Shown here: positions 41,907-51,105 of the stretch, in pieces | Layout: each line of letters starts with the position of its first letter | Numbering within the stretch: position 1 is the stretch's first letter | Origin: Anaerolineae bacterium | GTDB lineage: Bacteria > Chloroflexota > Anaerolineae > UBA4142 > SHND01 | DNA: 64,000 bases | Assembly (NCBI GenBank): GCA_020851635.1 | Contig: JADZCJ010000119.1 | Coordinates: 1-64,000, forward strand | Direction of reading: 5' to 3' | Program-made: the position numbers and the translations under genes | The notes under the pieces: model-generated | Told to the model about the DNA's origin: nothing | Database searches by the model: none | What the model saw: the letters and a program-made list of their open reading frames with translations, nothing else

Positions 41907-44606
41907 TCAGCGCGGCAGCGCCCCCACCGCGCGCATCAGCGCGTCGAGCGTCAATTCCGCGCTGCTCACAAACAGATTCAACACGAGCGCGCTGGCAATG
42001 GCGACAAACAGCGCCACCAACGGCAAACCGAGCGTCCGCGCGCCGCGCAATTTGTGCGCCTCCGCCGCCGCAATCCAGGTCGCAAGAAAGGTGACCAGAA
42101 ACGCGGCTGCGGGCGCCAACATCGAGAGCGGCGGGAGCAGCGCCAGCAGCCGAACCAACTGCCCCGTTTGCGCGAATCCGGTTGCGCGCAAGGTCGAAGT
42201 GAAATCGGCGGTCCCCCCCAGCAGCCGCGCCGCGCCAAAGACAAATAACGTCATCAACACCCAAAATCCGAAACGGACGAGCCATTCGAGCGGGTCAAAG
42301 CTTCCGCGCGCGACCCACGCCACAACCAAGCTGGTCACGAGCGCAATGACCAGCGCGGGCGCGGTCATGTATGGATTGAACGCCGCCTGACGATACGCCC
42401 CACGGTCAAAAAGCAGGACACCACCGGCAACTCGCAGCCACTGGCGCACCGACGACAGACCCTGCCGAAACATGGGCACGGTCCAGACATCGCGGGCGCG
42501 CGGGCGCGGTGCGGCTGACTGTCGGGCTGCCAAATTCACCGGCAACCCGCGGCGCGCATCCAACACCCGAAACATGTCAGCCGAGTTTTTGGTGTCGGGC
42601 ACCTGAAAATCACGCGGGTGAAAGAGAAACGCGTCGGTCTGTTCGCCGCCGATGCCCCCATGGTTTCCAACCAACTCTTCCATCGCTGCGACGGTGCCGT
42701 CGGGGTAAAAGGTGCTGATGATCGTGATATCGCCATTGTGGGGAAAATCCGCAAGCCGTTTCATTTGGTCTGCCCGCAAATCGGCGTCGCCATACATCAA
42801 TAACGGGTCCTCGCCGGTGATTTGGTTGGTCGCCAAAGCGCGCGCCCCTTTTTTGCCAAACACAATCGGCTGTTCAGCATCCGCATATGCCATCAGCACG
42901 CCAATGCCCTCATGTCGGACGAGCGTATCCAGCAAGGCGGGATAGGCAGTGTTCAATTCATCGAGCGTCAAACGACGCGGCGCGAGGTCAAAATAGACCT
43001 GCGCCAGATTGCCGCTTCCGCACACCGTCACATTGGGCGGGTGCCCGTTAGGCGGCGGCGTGGGCAGGGGGACCCAATCGTTGGCGCGTTCGCTCTCACG
43101 CATGCCGCGATTCATGGCGCGGTGCGCCCCGCGCATGACGCGCTTGCCCAGGCGTCCTCCCATATTGTGGCTCTGCATGTTTTGCAATTCCGCCGCCATC
43201 GCGCCGACAGAGAGAATGCCGTCATCGCCGCCCATCGTCTGCTCGACGCTTGTGCCGGTGGGCAAACTCTCGGCAATCAGCTCGTGCAGAGATTTCCCAT
43301 AGCGTTGTCGAAAGGTCGAGCCGTGGGACTGCCCGTGATCGGAGAGAATGACCAGTTCGTATGGGCGCGGGGCTTTGCGCTGAATCGCATCGCGGACGCG
43401 GCGAATGACGCGGTCGTACTGGGTCAGGGTGTGAAACGCATCATGGGTCCACGGTCCCGAATGGTGCGCCACCTCATCATACCCGGGCCACGTCACATAG
43501 AGCGCGGGCGTGCCGCGCACGATATCCAGAATGATCAGGGCGGCAGAGATATCGCGCATCAAGACCGTGGTCGCCGCGCGAATGAATGGGTAGAAATGAG
43601 CAAAACGGTTGAGCCGCGGCGTCTGTCTGCGCAGCTGCTGGCGCGTCGCCTCGTACAATTCGCGCAGCACGTCCCCAAAATAGAGCACCAACGTGCGGAG
43701 AAAAAAATACGGGTTCAAAAAGATGATATAAAAATCTTGCGCCCGCCGCCGCTGCTGTTCTTCGGGGGCATTGAACAAATCGGCGAGCGTGAGCACCGAA
43801 ACGCGGGCGTCGCCGTTCATCATGTTGTTGACCGAAGAACCTTCGCGCATCAAGCCCGCGCCTTTGGCATAGCGCGCATTGATGAGCGGCGCATCACGTC
43901 CCGACACGAGCATTCGCCCGAGGTCTTTGTCGTACCAGCGAAAGGCGGGGATATCGAAATTGTTGCCAAACATGATGCCCGCCTGACACGCCGAGGTTTG
44001 GGACGGCAGCCCACAATCAAAGCGCGATAATTGATAATTCTCGCGTTCCTGCATTTCTCGGAGGGTCGGCATCCACCCGTCCTCAAGCGCCTTTTTGATA
44101 TGGTGATACGACAGCCCGTCAATCTCCATCATGATCACGCCCTGCGTATCAAGGTCCGCCGGAAAAAAGGTCTCGCGCTTGGCGAGGCGTTCTGCAAGGT
44201 TCTGATAGAACGAATCATCGTCGTCCACCGCAACAACGCCGGTCAGGATGGTGTTAAAGAGAGCGAGCACAATACTGCCAAGAAAAGCATCCAGCCACGT
44301 GCGGACAAAAAAGCCCTCTACCAGATTCGATGTGATCCACAAGCCGAGCGCATTGAGAAAAAAGCCGATGATAAAGATCGCAATAAAGCCAAACGGCAGC
44401 GCGAGCAAAAGAATGAGCGGACGAATGAGCAAATTGACAATGCCCAGCAAAAATGCCGCCGATGTGGCAACGACAAGCACATTCCGCTCGCCCTCAAAGC
44501 CAAGACCCGGCAAGAGCGCGGCGGTGAGCAAGAGCGAAACGCCGTCCACGAGCCAGACAACGGCAAAACGAAAAAGTTGGCGCGCCAGGGTGCGTATGAG
44601 GTTCAT
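41907..44606 (-). CDS. Phage-holin-like domain fused to an alkaline-phosphatase-superfamily domain
   Basis: An 899-residue membrane protein. The first about 130 residues carry four helices resembling the superfamily-IV holin-like domain (LLIRPLILLLALPFGFIAIF). Then comes an alkaline phosphatase/nucleotide pyrophosphatase domain with metal sites MMEIDGLSYHH and LSDHGQSHG, and four helices at the C-terminus. A phosphodiesterase or phosphatase anchored on both sides of the membrane is suggested. The start at 44606 (MNLIRTLARQ) overlaps a small upstream frame by four bases. The gene is convergent with the EamA gene, nine bases apart, without an intervening terminator. Confidence 0.85.
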   Translation of the reverse strand: MNLIRTLARQLFRFAVVWLVDGVSLLLTAALLPGLGFEGERNVLVVATSAAFLLGIVNLLIRPLILLLALPFGFIAIFIIGFFLNALGLWITSNLVEGFFVRTWLDAFLGSIVLALFNTILTGVVAVDDDDSFYQNLAERLAKRETFFPADLDTQGVIMMEIDGLSYHHIKKALEDGWMPTLREMQERENYQLSRFDCGLPSQTSACQAGIMFGNNFDIPAFRWYDKDLGRMLVSGRDAPLINARYAKGAGLMREGSSVNNMMNGDARVSVLTLADLFNAPEEQQRRRAQDFYIIFLNPYFFLRTLVLYFGDVLRELYEATRQQLRRQTPRLNRFAHFYPFIRAATTVLMRDISAALIILDIVRGTPALYVTWPGYDEVAHHSGPWTHDAFHTLTQYDRVIRRVRDAIQRKAPRPYELVILSDHGQSHGSTFRQRYGKSLHELIAESLPTGTSVEQTMGGDDGILSVGAMAAELQNMQSHNMGGRLGKRVMRGAHRAMNRGMRESERANDWVPLPTPPPNGHPPNVTVCGSGNLAQVYFDLAPRRLTLDELNTAYPALLDTLVRHEGIGVLMAYADAEQPIVFGKKGARALATNQITGEDPLLMYGDADLRADQMKRLADFPHNGDITIISTFYPDGTVAAMEELVGNHGGIGGEQTDAFLFHPRDFQVPDTKNSADMFRVLDARRGLPVNLAARQSAAPRPRARDVWTVPMFRQGLSSVRQWLRVAGGVLLFDRGAYRQAAFNPYMTAPALVIALVTSLVVAWVARGSFDPLEWLVRFGFWVLMTLFVFGAARLLGGTADFTSTLRATGFAQTGQLVRLLALLPPLSMLAPAAAFLVTFLATWIAAAEAHKLRGARTLGLPLVALFVAIASALVLNLFVSSAELTLDALMRAVGALPR

Positions 44607-44812
44607 GGCGTCAAAAAGGGGAACCGGTTGGCAAATTCCTGCGGCGCGGGTTTGTGGTCGAGCGGGGCGCGGCGGGTGGTAGCGCCGAGGTAAAGGTCGT
44701 CGAGTTCGAGACTGTGCCCGCGGGGGATGGAGGTGGGTTGGCTGCAAAAACCGGCGCGAAATAACGCGCCAAACGGAAAATCGCCCGAACTCTCGCCCGT
44801 CAAGTACCCCAC
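44603..44812 (-). CDS. 69-residue hypothetical protein coupled to the phosphatase gene
   Basis: A GTG-started frame whose stop codon overlaps the ATG of the phosphatase gene (ATGA). It contains GHSLELDDLYLGATTRR. The overlap and position favour translation; nothing is recognised in the sequence. It could instead be a 5'-truncated piece of a larger gene. Confidence 0.4.
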   Translation of the reverse strand: MGYLTGESSGDFPFGALFRAGFCSQPTSIPRGHSLELDDLYLGATTRRAPLDHKPAPQEFANRFPFLTP

Positions 44813-44842
44813 GCGATTACACCATTTACATCCGACGTTCGG

Positions 44843-45502
44843 TCAATTCTGTTTCGCTTTGAGCAAGCCGCTCTGTGCGGCATAGACAACTGCTTGCGCG
44901 CGATTGCGGAGATGTAGCTTTTCGAGGATATTTTTGAAATGATACTTGACAGTGTTTTCGCTCAGGTTGATGCGCGCGGCGATTTCGCGATTGGTCAGTC
45001 CTTCGGCTGCCAACGTTAACACCTCTTTTTCACGCTCGCTCAACGCATCTTCCGCCGCGTGTTCCGTTCCTTCTGTATTCATGCGCTTGGCAAACTCACG
45101 CAAGATGCGCGACGCGAGCCGCCCCGACAGCGGCGTTTCGCCGCGCGCCGCGCTTTCGATCAAATCAAAAAAACTGTGCGTGTCGGTGTTTTTCAACAAG
45201 TATCCTTGCGCGCCGCTTTTGATTGCTTCAAAAACATCATCGTCATCATCCGAAATCGTGAGTATGACGACGCGCACATTGGGGAGTTCACTCGCCAGCA
45301 CGCGCGTCGCCGTCAAGCCGTCGAGTTCGGGCATGTGAATATCCATCAACACCAAATCGGGCTGTGTCCGCCGAATCACGTCGAGCGCCTCGCGCCCATT
45401 TCCCGCTTCACCGACAATTTCATACCCGCGCGCGCGGAGCAGAGATGCAACGCCATCGCGAAATAATGGATGATCATCCGCCAACACAATTCGTAAACTC
45501 AT
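44843..45502 (-). CDS. NarL/LuxR-type response regulator
   Basis: A 219-residue regulator. The receiver starts RIVLADDHPLFRDG with phospho-Asp in LVLMDIHMPELDGL; the C-terminal LuxR helix-turn-helix reads LSEREKEVLTLAAEGLTNRE and NTVKYHFKNILEKL. The start at 45502 is selected because it is the family N-terminus and overlaps the kinase gene by four bases. The pair form an operon. Confidence 0.93.
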   Translation of the reverse strand: MSLRIVLADDHPLFRDGVASLLRARGYEIVGEAGNGREALDVIRRTQPDLVLMDIHMPELDGLTATRVLASELPNVRVVILTISDDDDDVFEAIKSGAQGYLLKNTDTHSFFDLIESAARGETPLSGRLASRILREFAKRMNTEGTEHAAEDALSEREKEVLTLAAEGLTNREIAARINLSENTVKYHFKNILEKLHLRNRAQAVVYAAQSGLLKAKQN

Positions 45503-47154
45503 TCGCCATGTCCTCGATAAATCAACGGGATCGTTACTTGAATGCAAGTTCCCTGCCCCGGCACAGAATGCACCGCGAACGCCCCATGAAATGATTCCAC
45601 CCGTTCGCGCATGGACTGCAACCCAAAATGCGGACCGAGACTACGCGCGGGCTGCGCGGGGGCAAACCCCTGCCCATCATCGCGAATTTCCAGGCGCACG
45701 TTGTCTTGTATGCGCGTCATTGAAACCCACGCGTGTCTCGCGCGCGCATGTTTCCGCACATTGCTCAATGCTTCTTGCACCACGCGCAAGAGCTGCACTT
45801 CTACCGCAGGCGAAAACGTAACATCGAGTTCGGGCGCGTCGAACGTCACAGGCAAATTGCAAAATTGGCTAAAGCGTTCGACATAGCTTGCAATCATGTG
45901 CGTGATGCCTTGGCCCGCGTTCACCTCGCCATGCAAACCCAGCACCAGTTCGCGCGTGTCCTCGTACAATTCTTTTGACAACAGCGCGAGCTCGTCCAAC
46001 TCGGCTCGGGCTTGCGCCACATTTCCCTGCGCGAGCCATTCGCGCACGACGCCCGTCTTGATATTTACAAAACCGAGAATCTGCGCGAGCGTGTCGTGAA
46101 TTTCGCGCGCGAGCCGTTCGCGTTCCGCCGTTGCCGCGCGGCTGCCCATCGTTTCCAACGCGCGGGTGCGCTCCACCGCCAACGCGGCTTGCGTCGCAAT
46201 GCCCACCAACAACGCGCGTTCTTCCGCCGAGTACTCGCGCGGCGCCTGGCTTGCCACGCACAAGCAGCCGACGATGTGTCCGTTGCGGCGGACGGGCAAA
46301 TCGAGATGCGATTGACGATACTTGAAGCGCACCACAGGACAGTCCACACGCACGCCATCGCCGCGCTCGAACTGCGTGACGGCAAGTTCGAATGCTTCAT
46401 CCGCGCCGCTGGTGCCCTGTACCACCCACACGTTTTTGTCTTGATTCCACAAACATATTGCCGATGCTTCCGCATGAATCAACTCGCGCGCGCGATTCAC
46501 AATGGTACGCAATACTTGTTCATAATCTTCTGTCGCGGTGACTTCCAAGCCCGCTTCCCACAACCGTTTTTCATCCGCCAACTGTGCGCGCACGCGCGTC
46601 AACTCTAGTTCATGCGCCCAAGACATTGCCAGCGCGCGCGCGACCGAATGGCACCATTCGTCCGAAAGCGTTTGCAATTCGCCGCGATGACGCGCGGCAA
46701 TTTCGAGGACGCCGATGCTCTGTTCAGTCCCGCGCAGCGGAATTTGAATCAGTTCGACAAATTCTTTATCGCACAGCGTGGGAAACTGCGTGAGCGTGTC
46801 AAAGCGCAATATGTTTTCTGAAATGGTGGGAATCGAAACAAAACTTTCGGGGAACAAGCCACGATGCACAGAACGTTCCAACGGCGCGCCGGGATCGGAT
46901 CGGCTCCAAAGTTGTGCCGCCGCGGCGTGCGAATATTCGATGATGAGATCGAGCGCGCGCGGGGCGGCTTGGGCAAAATCCAAAGTGGCGAGAACTTGAT
47001 TGATGCGCGCCAACGAATCCAGCTCGCGCGTTTTTTGCCGAGCGCGCGCGCGGGCGCGCCGCAGCGCGACGGCAAGCAAAACTCCGACTGTCGCGAGAAC
47101 CGCGATGGAAATGATGGCTAGCGCAAATAACAAATTTGGTTCGACATTGAACAC
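45499..47154 (-). CDS. NarX/DegS-like sensor histidine kinase with GAF domains
   Basis: About 551 residues: one N-terminal helix (LLFALAIISIAVLATVGVLLA), a GAF-like region (about residues 45-160), a second GAF domain (about 190-330), a HisKA_3 phosphoacceptor (REIHDTLAQILGFV) and an ATPase with VVQEALSNVRKHA and DDGQGF. The GTG at 47154 has AAGGAAG seven bases upstream; a TTG 24 bases further is possible. It phosphorylates the downstream NarL-type regulator. The cytoplasmic GAF domains suggest detection of a small internal ligand or redox state. Confidence 0.9.
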   Translation of the reverse strand: MFNVEPNLLFALAIISIAVLATVGVLLAVALRRARARARQKTRELDSLARINQVLATLDFAQAAPRALDLIIEYSHAAAAQLWSRSDPGAPLERSVHRGLFPESFVSIPTISENILRFDTLTQFPTLCDKEFVELIQIPLRGTEQSIGVLEIAARHRGELQTLSDEWCHSVARALAMSWAHELELTRVRAQLADEKRLWEAGLEVTATEDYEQVLRTIVNRARELIHAEASAICLWNQDKNVWVVQGTSGADEAFELAVTQFERGDGVRVDCPVVRFKYRQSHLDLPVRRNGHIVGCLCVASQAPREYSAEERALLVGIATQAALAVERTRALETMGSRAATAERERLAREIHDTLAQILGFVNIKTGVVREWLAQGNVAQARAELDELALLSKELYEDTRELVLGLHGEVNAGQGITHMIASYVERFSQFCNLPVTFDAPELDVTFSPAVEVQLLRVVQEALSNVRKHARARHAWVSMTRIQDNVRLEIRDDGQGFAPAQPARSLGPHFGLQSMRERVESFHGAFAVHSVPGQGTCIQVTIPLIYRGHGE

Positions 47155-47178
47155 GCGCGCACTTCCTTGAACGTCCAA

Positions 47179-47899
47179 AGCGGGTTATTCCATTTCACCA
47201 AACCTGCTCGACCCTTTTGCGTCAAAAAGATTGAAAAGGGAACTAAAATTCCCCTAAAATTCTGCCTGAAATGCAAAGCATTTATGATGAAACGGGATAG
47301 GCGTAAACGCCGGGTCTTGAGACGATGACCAAAAGCACAGATGGGGAGTGGGCGGCAGTAAAAAGGATAGGAGAACCCAAACGCGTACTACTCTGATGGT
47401 CAGAAACAATCACTATATGGTAGGTGCAATCTGTGCCAATGGATAGGATGGTTTTATTATACCCACCTTGCGGATAAAGTCTATGGCACATTCAACTTGG
47501 CTTGTACCCGAGCCAATCAGGAATCCGCGTCGACACAAACAAGTTCCTGTTTGATCTATAGGAGGTGGTGGAAATTCATTGTGATTGCCCAGCCGCGACG
47601 GACGAGGATCTGTCGCCCCTACATCGTCCACGTAGGTCATTTGGACGAGGAAAGACAAGCCATCGCCTCCACACCTTCTCCATGTTTCGATTCGCCCCAA
47701 ACAACCATTTCCAATCCAAAGCGCGAATCCAGACTACCCACATGCAACAAAAAAGCCATCACATCGGGGGGGGACGCGCGTTTGCGAATATGTTATATCT
47801 CATACGATATTTAGTTACGTCGCGCAATGGTCCCAGTGCGGCGCGCCGCGCGTTTGCCGCCTGCTCTTTCGTCCCCCCGACGAACCCACCCGATGAACG
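47179..47899. other. Intergenic region with no confident gene
   Basis: About 720 bases between divergent genes. On the minus strand two frames, 47282-47491 and 47413-47700, overlap in different phases and contain phrases that read like protein, such as GATDPRPSRLGNHNEF, suggesting a frameshifted remnant, but I cannot name a family. Near the right end, TATATCTCATACGATAT (about 47795-47811) contains an ATAT...ATAT dyad and is a possible operator and promoter for the GntR gene. Confidence 0.4.
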
Positions 47900-48592
47900 A
47901 TGCGTTCGAGTGACCTTGTCCTTTCACCTCTGGACGGTCCGACTTCTCTCAAGGACCACGCGTATCAGCGCATCAAAGATGCAATTCTCACTTTGCAGCT
48001 AAAACCCGGCGCGCCGCTTGTCGAAGCGGAACTCGCGGAACGACTCGGCGTCAGCAAAACCCCCGTGCGCGACGCGCTCCTCGAACTGCGCCGCGAGGGT
48101 CTCGTCACCAAAATCCCCTATTCGGGCACTTTTGTCTCGGAAATCACCCCCAAAGACACCCGCGAAATTATAGAGATTCGCGCGGTGTTGGAAGGTCTCG
48201 CCGCGCGCCTCGCGACCCCGCGCTTGAGCGAGACCGACCTGGTGTATCTCGAGAGCTTGATTGACCGCGAACTGGATGCGATTGACGCGGGCAACATCGA
48301 ACTCGCCACCCAGCTCAATGGTGAATTTCACAAAATCATTCTGGCACAAGTCGAGAATCAACGCCTCGTCGCGCTGGTTGAGAATTTCGAAGACCAGTTG
48401 CAGCGCTTTCGGATGCTTTCGAGCCAACTCAATGGGCGCTTGAGAAAATCCGCAGAGGAACATCGGCGCGTGCTGGGCGCCTTGTGTTCGCGCGATGCGG
48501 ATCGCGCCGAAGAATTTTTTCGCGAGCATTTGCTCAGCGTGCTTGATGATCTGACCAGTGAAGGCACCCAATCCAACAAGGAGGCAGGATGA
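47900..48592 (+). CDS. GntR-family (FadR/FCD) transcriptional regulator
   Basis: A 230-residue regulator. The N-terminal winged helix reads LAERLGVSKTPVRDALLEL; the C-terminal FCD helical bundle has metal-binding histidines in GEFHKII, EEHRRVL and REHLLSV. FCD members usually bind a carboxylic-acid effector. It overlaps the UbiD gene by four bases, so it heads the aromatic operon and probably controls it, perhaps with an aromatic acid as inducer. The start at 47900 has no strong ribosome site. Confidence 0.92.
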   Translation: MRSSDLVLSPLDGPTSLKDHAYQRIKDAILTLQLKPGAPLVEAELAERLGVSKTPVRDALLELRREGLVTKIPYSGTFVSEITPKDTREIIEIRAVLEGLAARLATPRLSETDLVYLESLIDRELDAIDAGNIELATQLNGEFHKIILAQVENQRLVALVENFEDQLQRFRMLSSQLNGRLRKSAEEHRRVLGALCSRDADRAEEFFREHLLSVLDDLTSEGTQSNKEAG

Positions 48593-50076
48593 AAGACTTG
48601 CGTGATTTTATTGCCCTTGCCGAAAGCGAGGGCGAATTGCGGCGCGTCACCGCGCCCGTAGACTGGAATCTCGAACTCAGTCACGTTGCCAAAGTCAACG
48701 AGGAACGCGGCGGACCCGCGCTGTTGTTCGAGAATGTAAAAGATTATAGCTCGCCCGTGCTGACGAGCGTTTGCACCAGCACCGCGCGCCTCGCGCTCAT
48801 CATGGGCATGCCCAAGGATACGCCGCTCGTCGAGCTGATGCGCGAATGGGTGAAACGCACGCGCAAAATGATTCCGCCGGTGTGGGTCGAAAGCGCGCCG
48901 TGCAAAGAAAATATCATGCTCGGCGACGATGTTGATTTGTATAAATTTCCCGTCCCCTGGGTTTATCCCAAAGATGGCGGACGCTATTTCGGCACCGCCG
49001 TTTTCGTCATCACTCGCGACCCGGAACGCGGTTGGGTGAATCTCGGCACCTACCGTTTGCAACTGCTCGGCAAGGACGTGCTCGGCACGCAATTCATCAA
49101 AGGCAAACACGCCGACATAATGCACAAACAATACGCGGCAATGGGTAAACCGATGCCCGTCGTCGCGGTCGTCGGCGCCGACCCGCTCTTGTTTCTCATG
49201 GGCGCGGCGCGGCTTCCCGCGTACGAAGATGAATTCGCGTTTGCGGGCGCGATCAAGGGCGAACCGATTGAGGTCATCAAAGCGCACACGAACGATTTGC
49301 CCGTTCCCGCTTCCGCCGAAATCGTCGTCGAAGGCGAAGTGGACCCCACCGCGACCATGCCCGAGGGTCCGTTCGGCGAATACACCGGTTACTATTCCGG
49401 CATCGGCACCACGCCGCGTCCTTTTATCAAAGTCAAGTGCATCACGCACCGCAACAATCCGATTTATTGGGGCACCACCGTCGGCCGCGCGGTGACGGAT
49501 ACGCACATGACAATGGCGTTGACATACGGCTCGACGCTGTGGCAAGAATTGGAAGCGATGCGGATTCCCGGCATCAAATCGGTTTATTGCCCACCCGAAG
49601 GCGCAGGACGTTTTCTCGCCATCATCTCGGTCAAGCAAATGTATCCCGGACATTCCGCCCAAGTCGGCACCGCCGCGATTTCGACCGAAATGGGCGCATA
49701 TGGTCTGAAAACAGTCATTGTCGTGGACGAAGACATTGACGCATGGGATTTGCCGCGCGTATTGTGGGCGCTCTCGTTCCGCTTTAATCCGTCGCGCGCA
49801 GAATTTCTCAAGCGCGGGCGTTCGACGCCGCTCGACCCCTCGCTGCCGATCAACGAACGCGAAATTACTTCGCGCATCATTCTCGACGCGACGATTCCGT
49901 ACGAATGGAAAGACAAACCGATTCCGATCGAACTCGACGAAAAAGTAAGGCAGCGCGTGTTGGCGCGATGGAGTGAATTCTTTCCCGAAACCGCCGCCGC
50001 GGCGTCCGGCGATGGCAACGGGCACATGCCCGCCGCGCAACCCGCCATGTCCGAAGGCGCGAAATTTGAGATGTGA
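48589..50076 (+). CDS. UbiD-family decarboxylase/carboxylase
   Basis: A 495-residue prenylated-FMN enzyme. It begins MKDLRDFIALAESEGELRRV; the prFMN-binding region is GRYFGTAVFVITRD and the acidic active-site motif lies in MPEGPFGEYTGYYSG. UbiD enzymes reversibly add or remove CO2 on aromatic or acrylic substrates. Between a phenylphosphate synthase and UbiX, and with a hydroxybenzoyl-CoA reductase downstream, its likely reaction is carboxylation of phenylphosphate to 4-hydroxybenzoate, as in phenylphosphate carboxylase. Thauera uses two UbiD-like subunits; only one is seen here. Confidence 0.92.
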   Translation: MKDLRDFIALAESEGELRRVTAPVDWNLELSHVAKVNEERGGPALLFENVKDYSSPVLTSVCTSTARLALIMGMPKDTPLVELMREWVKRTRKMIPPVWVESAPCKENIMLGDDVDLYKFPVPWVYPKDGGRYFGTAVFVITRDPERGWVNLGTYRLQLLGKDVLGTQFIKGKHADIMHKQYAAMGKPMPVVAVVGADPLLFLMGAARLPAYEDEFAFAGAIKGEPIEVIKAHTNDLPVPASAEIVVEGEVDPTATMPEGPFGEYTGYYSGIGTTPRPFIKVKCITHRNNPIYWGTTVGRAVTDTHMTMALTYGSTLWQELEAMRIPGIKSVYCPPEGAGRFLAIISVKQMYPGHSAQVGTAAISTEMGAYGLKTVIVVDEDIDAWDLPRVLWALSFRFNPSRAEFLKRGRSTPLDPSLPINEREITSRIILDATIPYEWKDKPIPIELDEKVRQRVLARWSEFFPETAAAASGDGNGHMPAAQPAMSEGAKFEM

Positions 50077-50160
50077 GACCGGTGGCAGGTTGCAGGTTGC
50101 CGATAGCAAATGAGGAGTTGCCATCTGCCGTCTGCTACCTGCCACCTGCCATGATCCAAC

Positions 50161-50970
50161 ATGCCAAAAATCTCCGGTTTTGTTTTTGATGTGGATGGCT
50201 GTGTGGCGCGCGGCAATCACGCGCTGCCCGGCGTGCCAGAGACGCTCGCCGTGCTGCGCGGGCGCGGGATTCGCTGCGCGTTCTTGACGAACGAAAATCA
50301 GCGCACCCGCGCGCAGGTTGTTGAAAAGTTGAATGGGCTTGGCATTCCGTGTATGCAAGACGATGTGTTGACTTCGGCGTCCGTCGCCGCGCACGTCACC
50401 AATACTCTGCATCCGGGCAAAAAAGTATTGGCAGTCGGCGCGGCGGGTTTGCTCGAAGCGTTACAGCTCGTCGGTGTGACGCTCGTGGATTGGGAGCACG
50501 CGACAGAGGCGCAAGTCGTGGTGATGGGCAAGGACCCCGATTTCAACATGAAGCGTCTCGACGCGGTTTGCCAAACGCTTTGGAACGGCGCGGATTTTAT
50601 CGCGACGAATCTCGACGCCAAAGTGCCGAGCGCGAACGGTTTCATTCCTGCGACGGGTCCGATGATCAAAGCGGTGGCGTATGCGGTGAGCAAAGAGCCG
50701 CTCGTCACCGGCAAGCCGTCGAAATGGGCGGGCGAGATGGCGTTAAAGGCGTTGGGCATCGCGCCCGAACATGGCGCCGTCGTCGGCGACGCGTTGGAAC
50801 AAGATATTCGCATGGGCAAAGACGCGGGTTTGTTCAGCATCCTCGTCCTCACCGGCGCGACGACGCAGGACATGGCAGACAACGCGCCCGCGCATTTGAA
50901 ACCCGATTTGGTGTTGGCAGATGTAAATCAACTGCCCGCGTGGTTGGAACAAGAGTTGGTGCCCGCATAA
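50161..50970 (+). CDS. HAD-superfamily subclass IIA hydrolase
   Basis: A 269-residue phosphatase-like protein with the nucleophile motif VFDVDGCVARG, a cap-domain motif LTNENQRTR, and the C-terminal motif VVGDALEQDIRMG. It resembles NagD/4-nitrophenylphosphatase proteins. In the phenol pathway of Thauera the delta subunit of phenylphosphate carboxylase is also described as a HAD-like protein, which makes a role in handling phenylphosphate plausible. The 85-base gap in front of it is a low-complexity GGCAGGT/ACCTGCC inverted repeat. Confidence 0.85.
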   Translation: MPKISGFVFDVDGCVARGNHALPGVPETLAVLRGRGIRCAFLTNENQRTRAQVVEKLNGLGIPCMQDDVLTSASVAAHVTNTLHPGKKVLAVGAAGLLEALQLVGVTLVDWEHATEAQVVVMGKDPDFNMKRLDAVCQTLWNGADFIATNLDAKVPSANGFIPATGPMIKAVAYAVSKEPLVTGKPSKWAGEMALKALGIAPEHGAVVGDALEQDIRMGKDAGLFSILVLTGATTQDMADNAPAHLKPDLVLADVNQLPAWLEQELVPA

Positions 50971-51105
50971 AAGCGCGGGGTCGAAATTGAGTTTGGGAGA
51001 AAGAGCGGTTAACGGATTTGAAAACGGCTGGTGATTAAGGGGTCGCGCCAATCGTCCAGTCACGTTGCTTAGCCGTTTTGCCCGCTATCTTGAAAGGAGA
51101 GAAAC

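Noticed and set aside
50080-50158. A GGCAGGT/ACCTGCC array that looked like a possible CRISPR or regulatory repeat
   Set aside because: The units are short, imperfect and without spacers of regular length; it is a simple intergenic inverted repeat.
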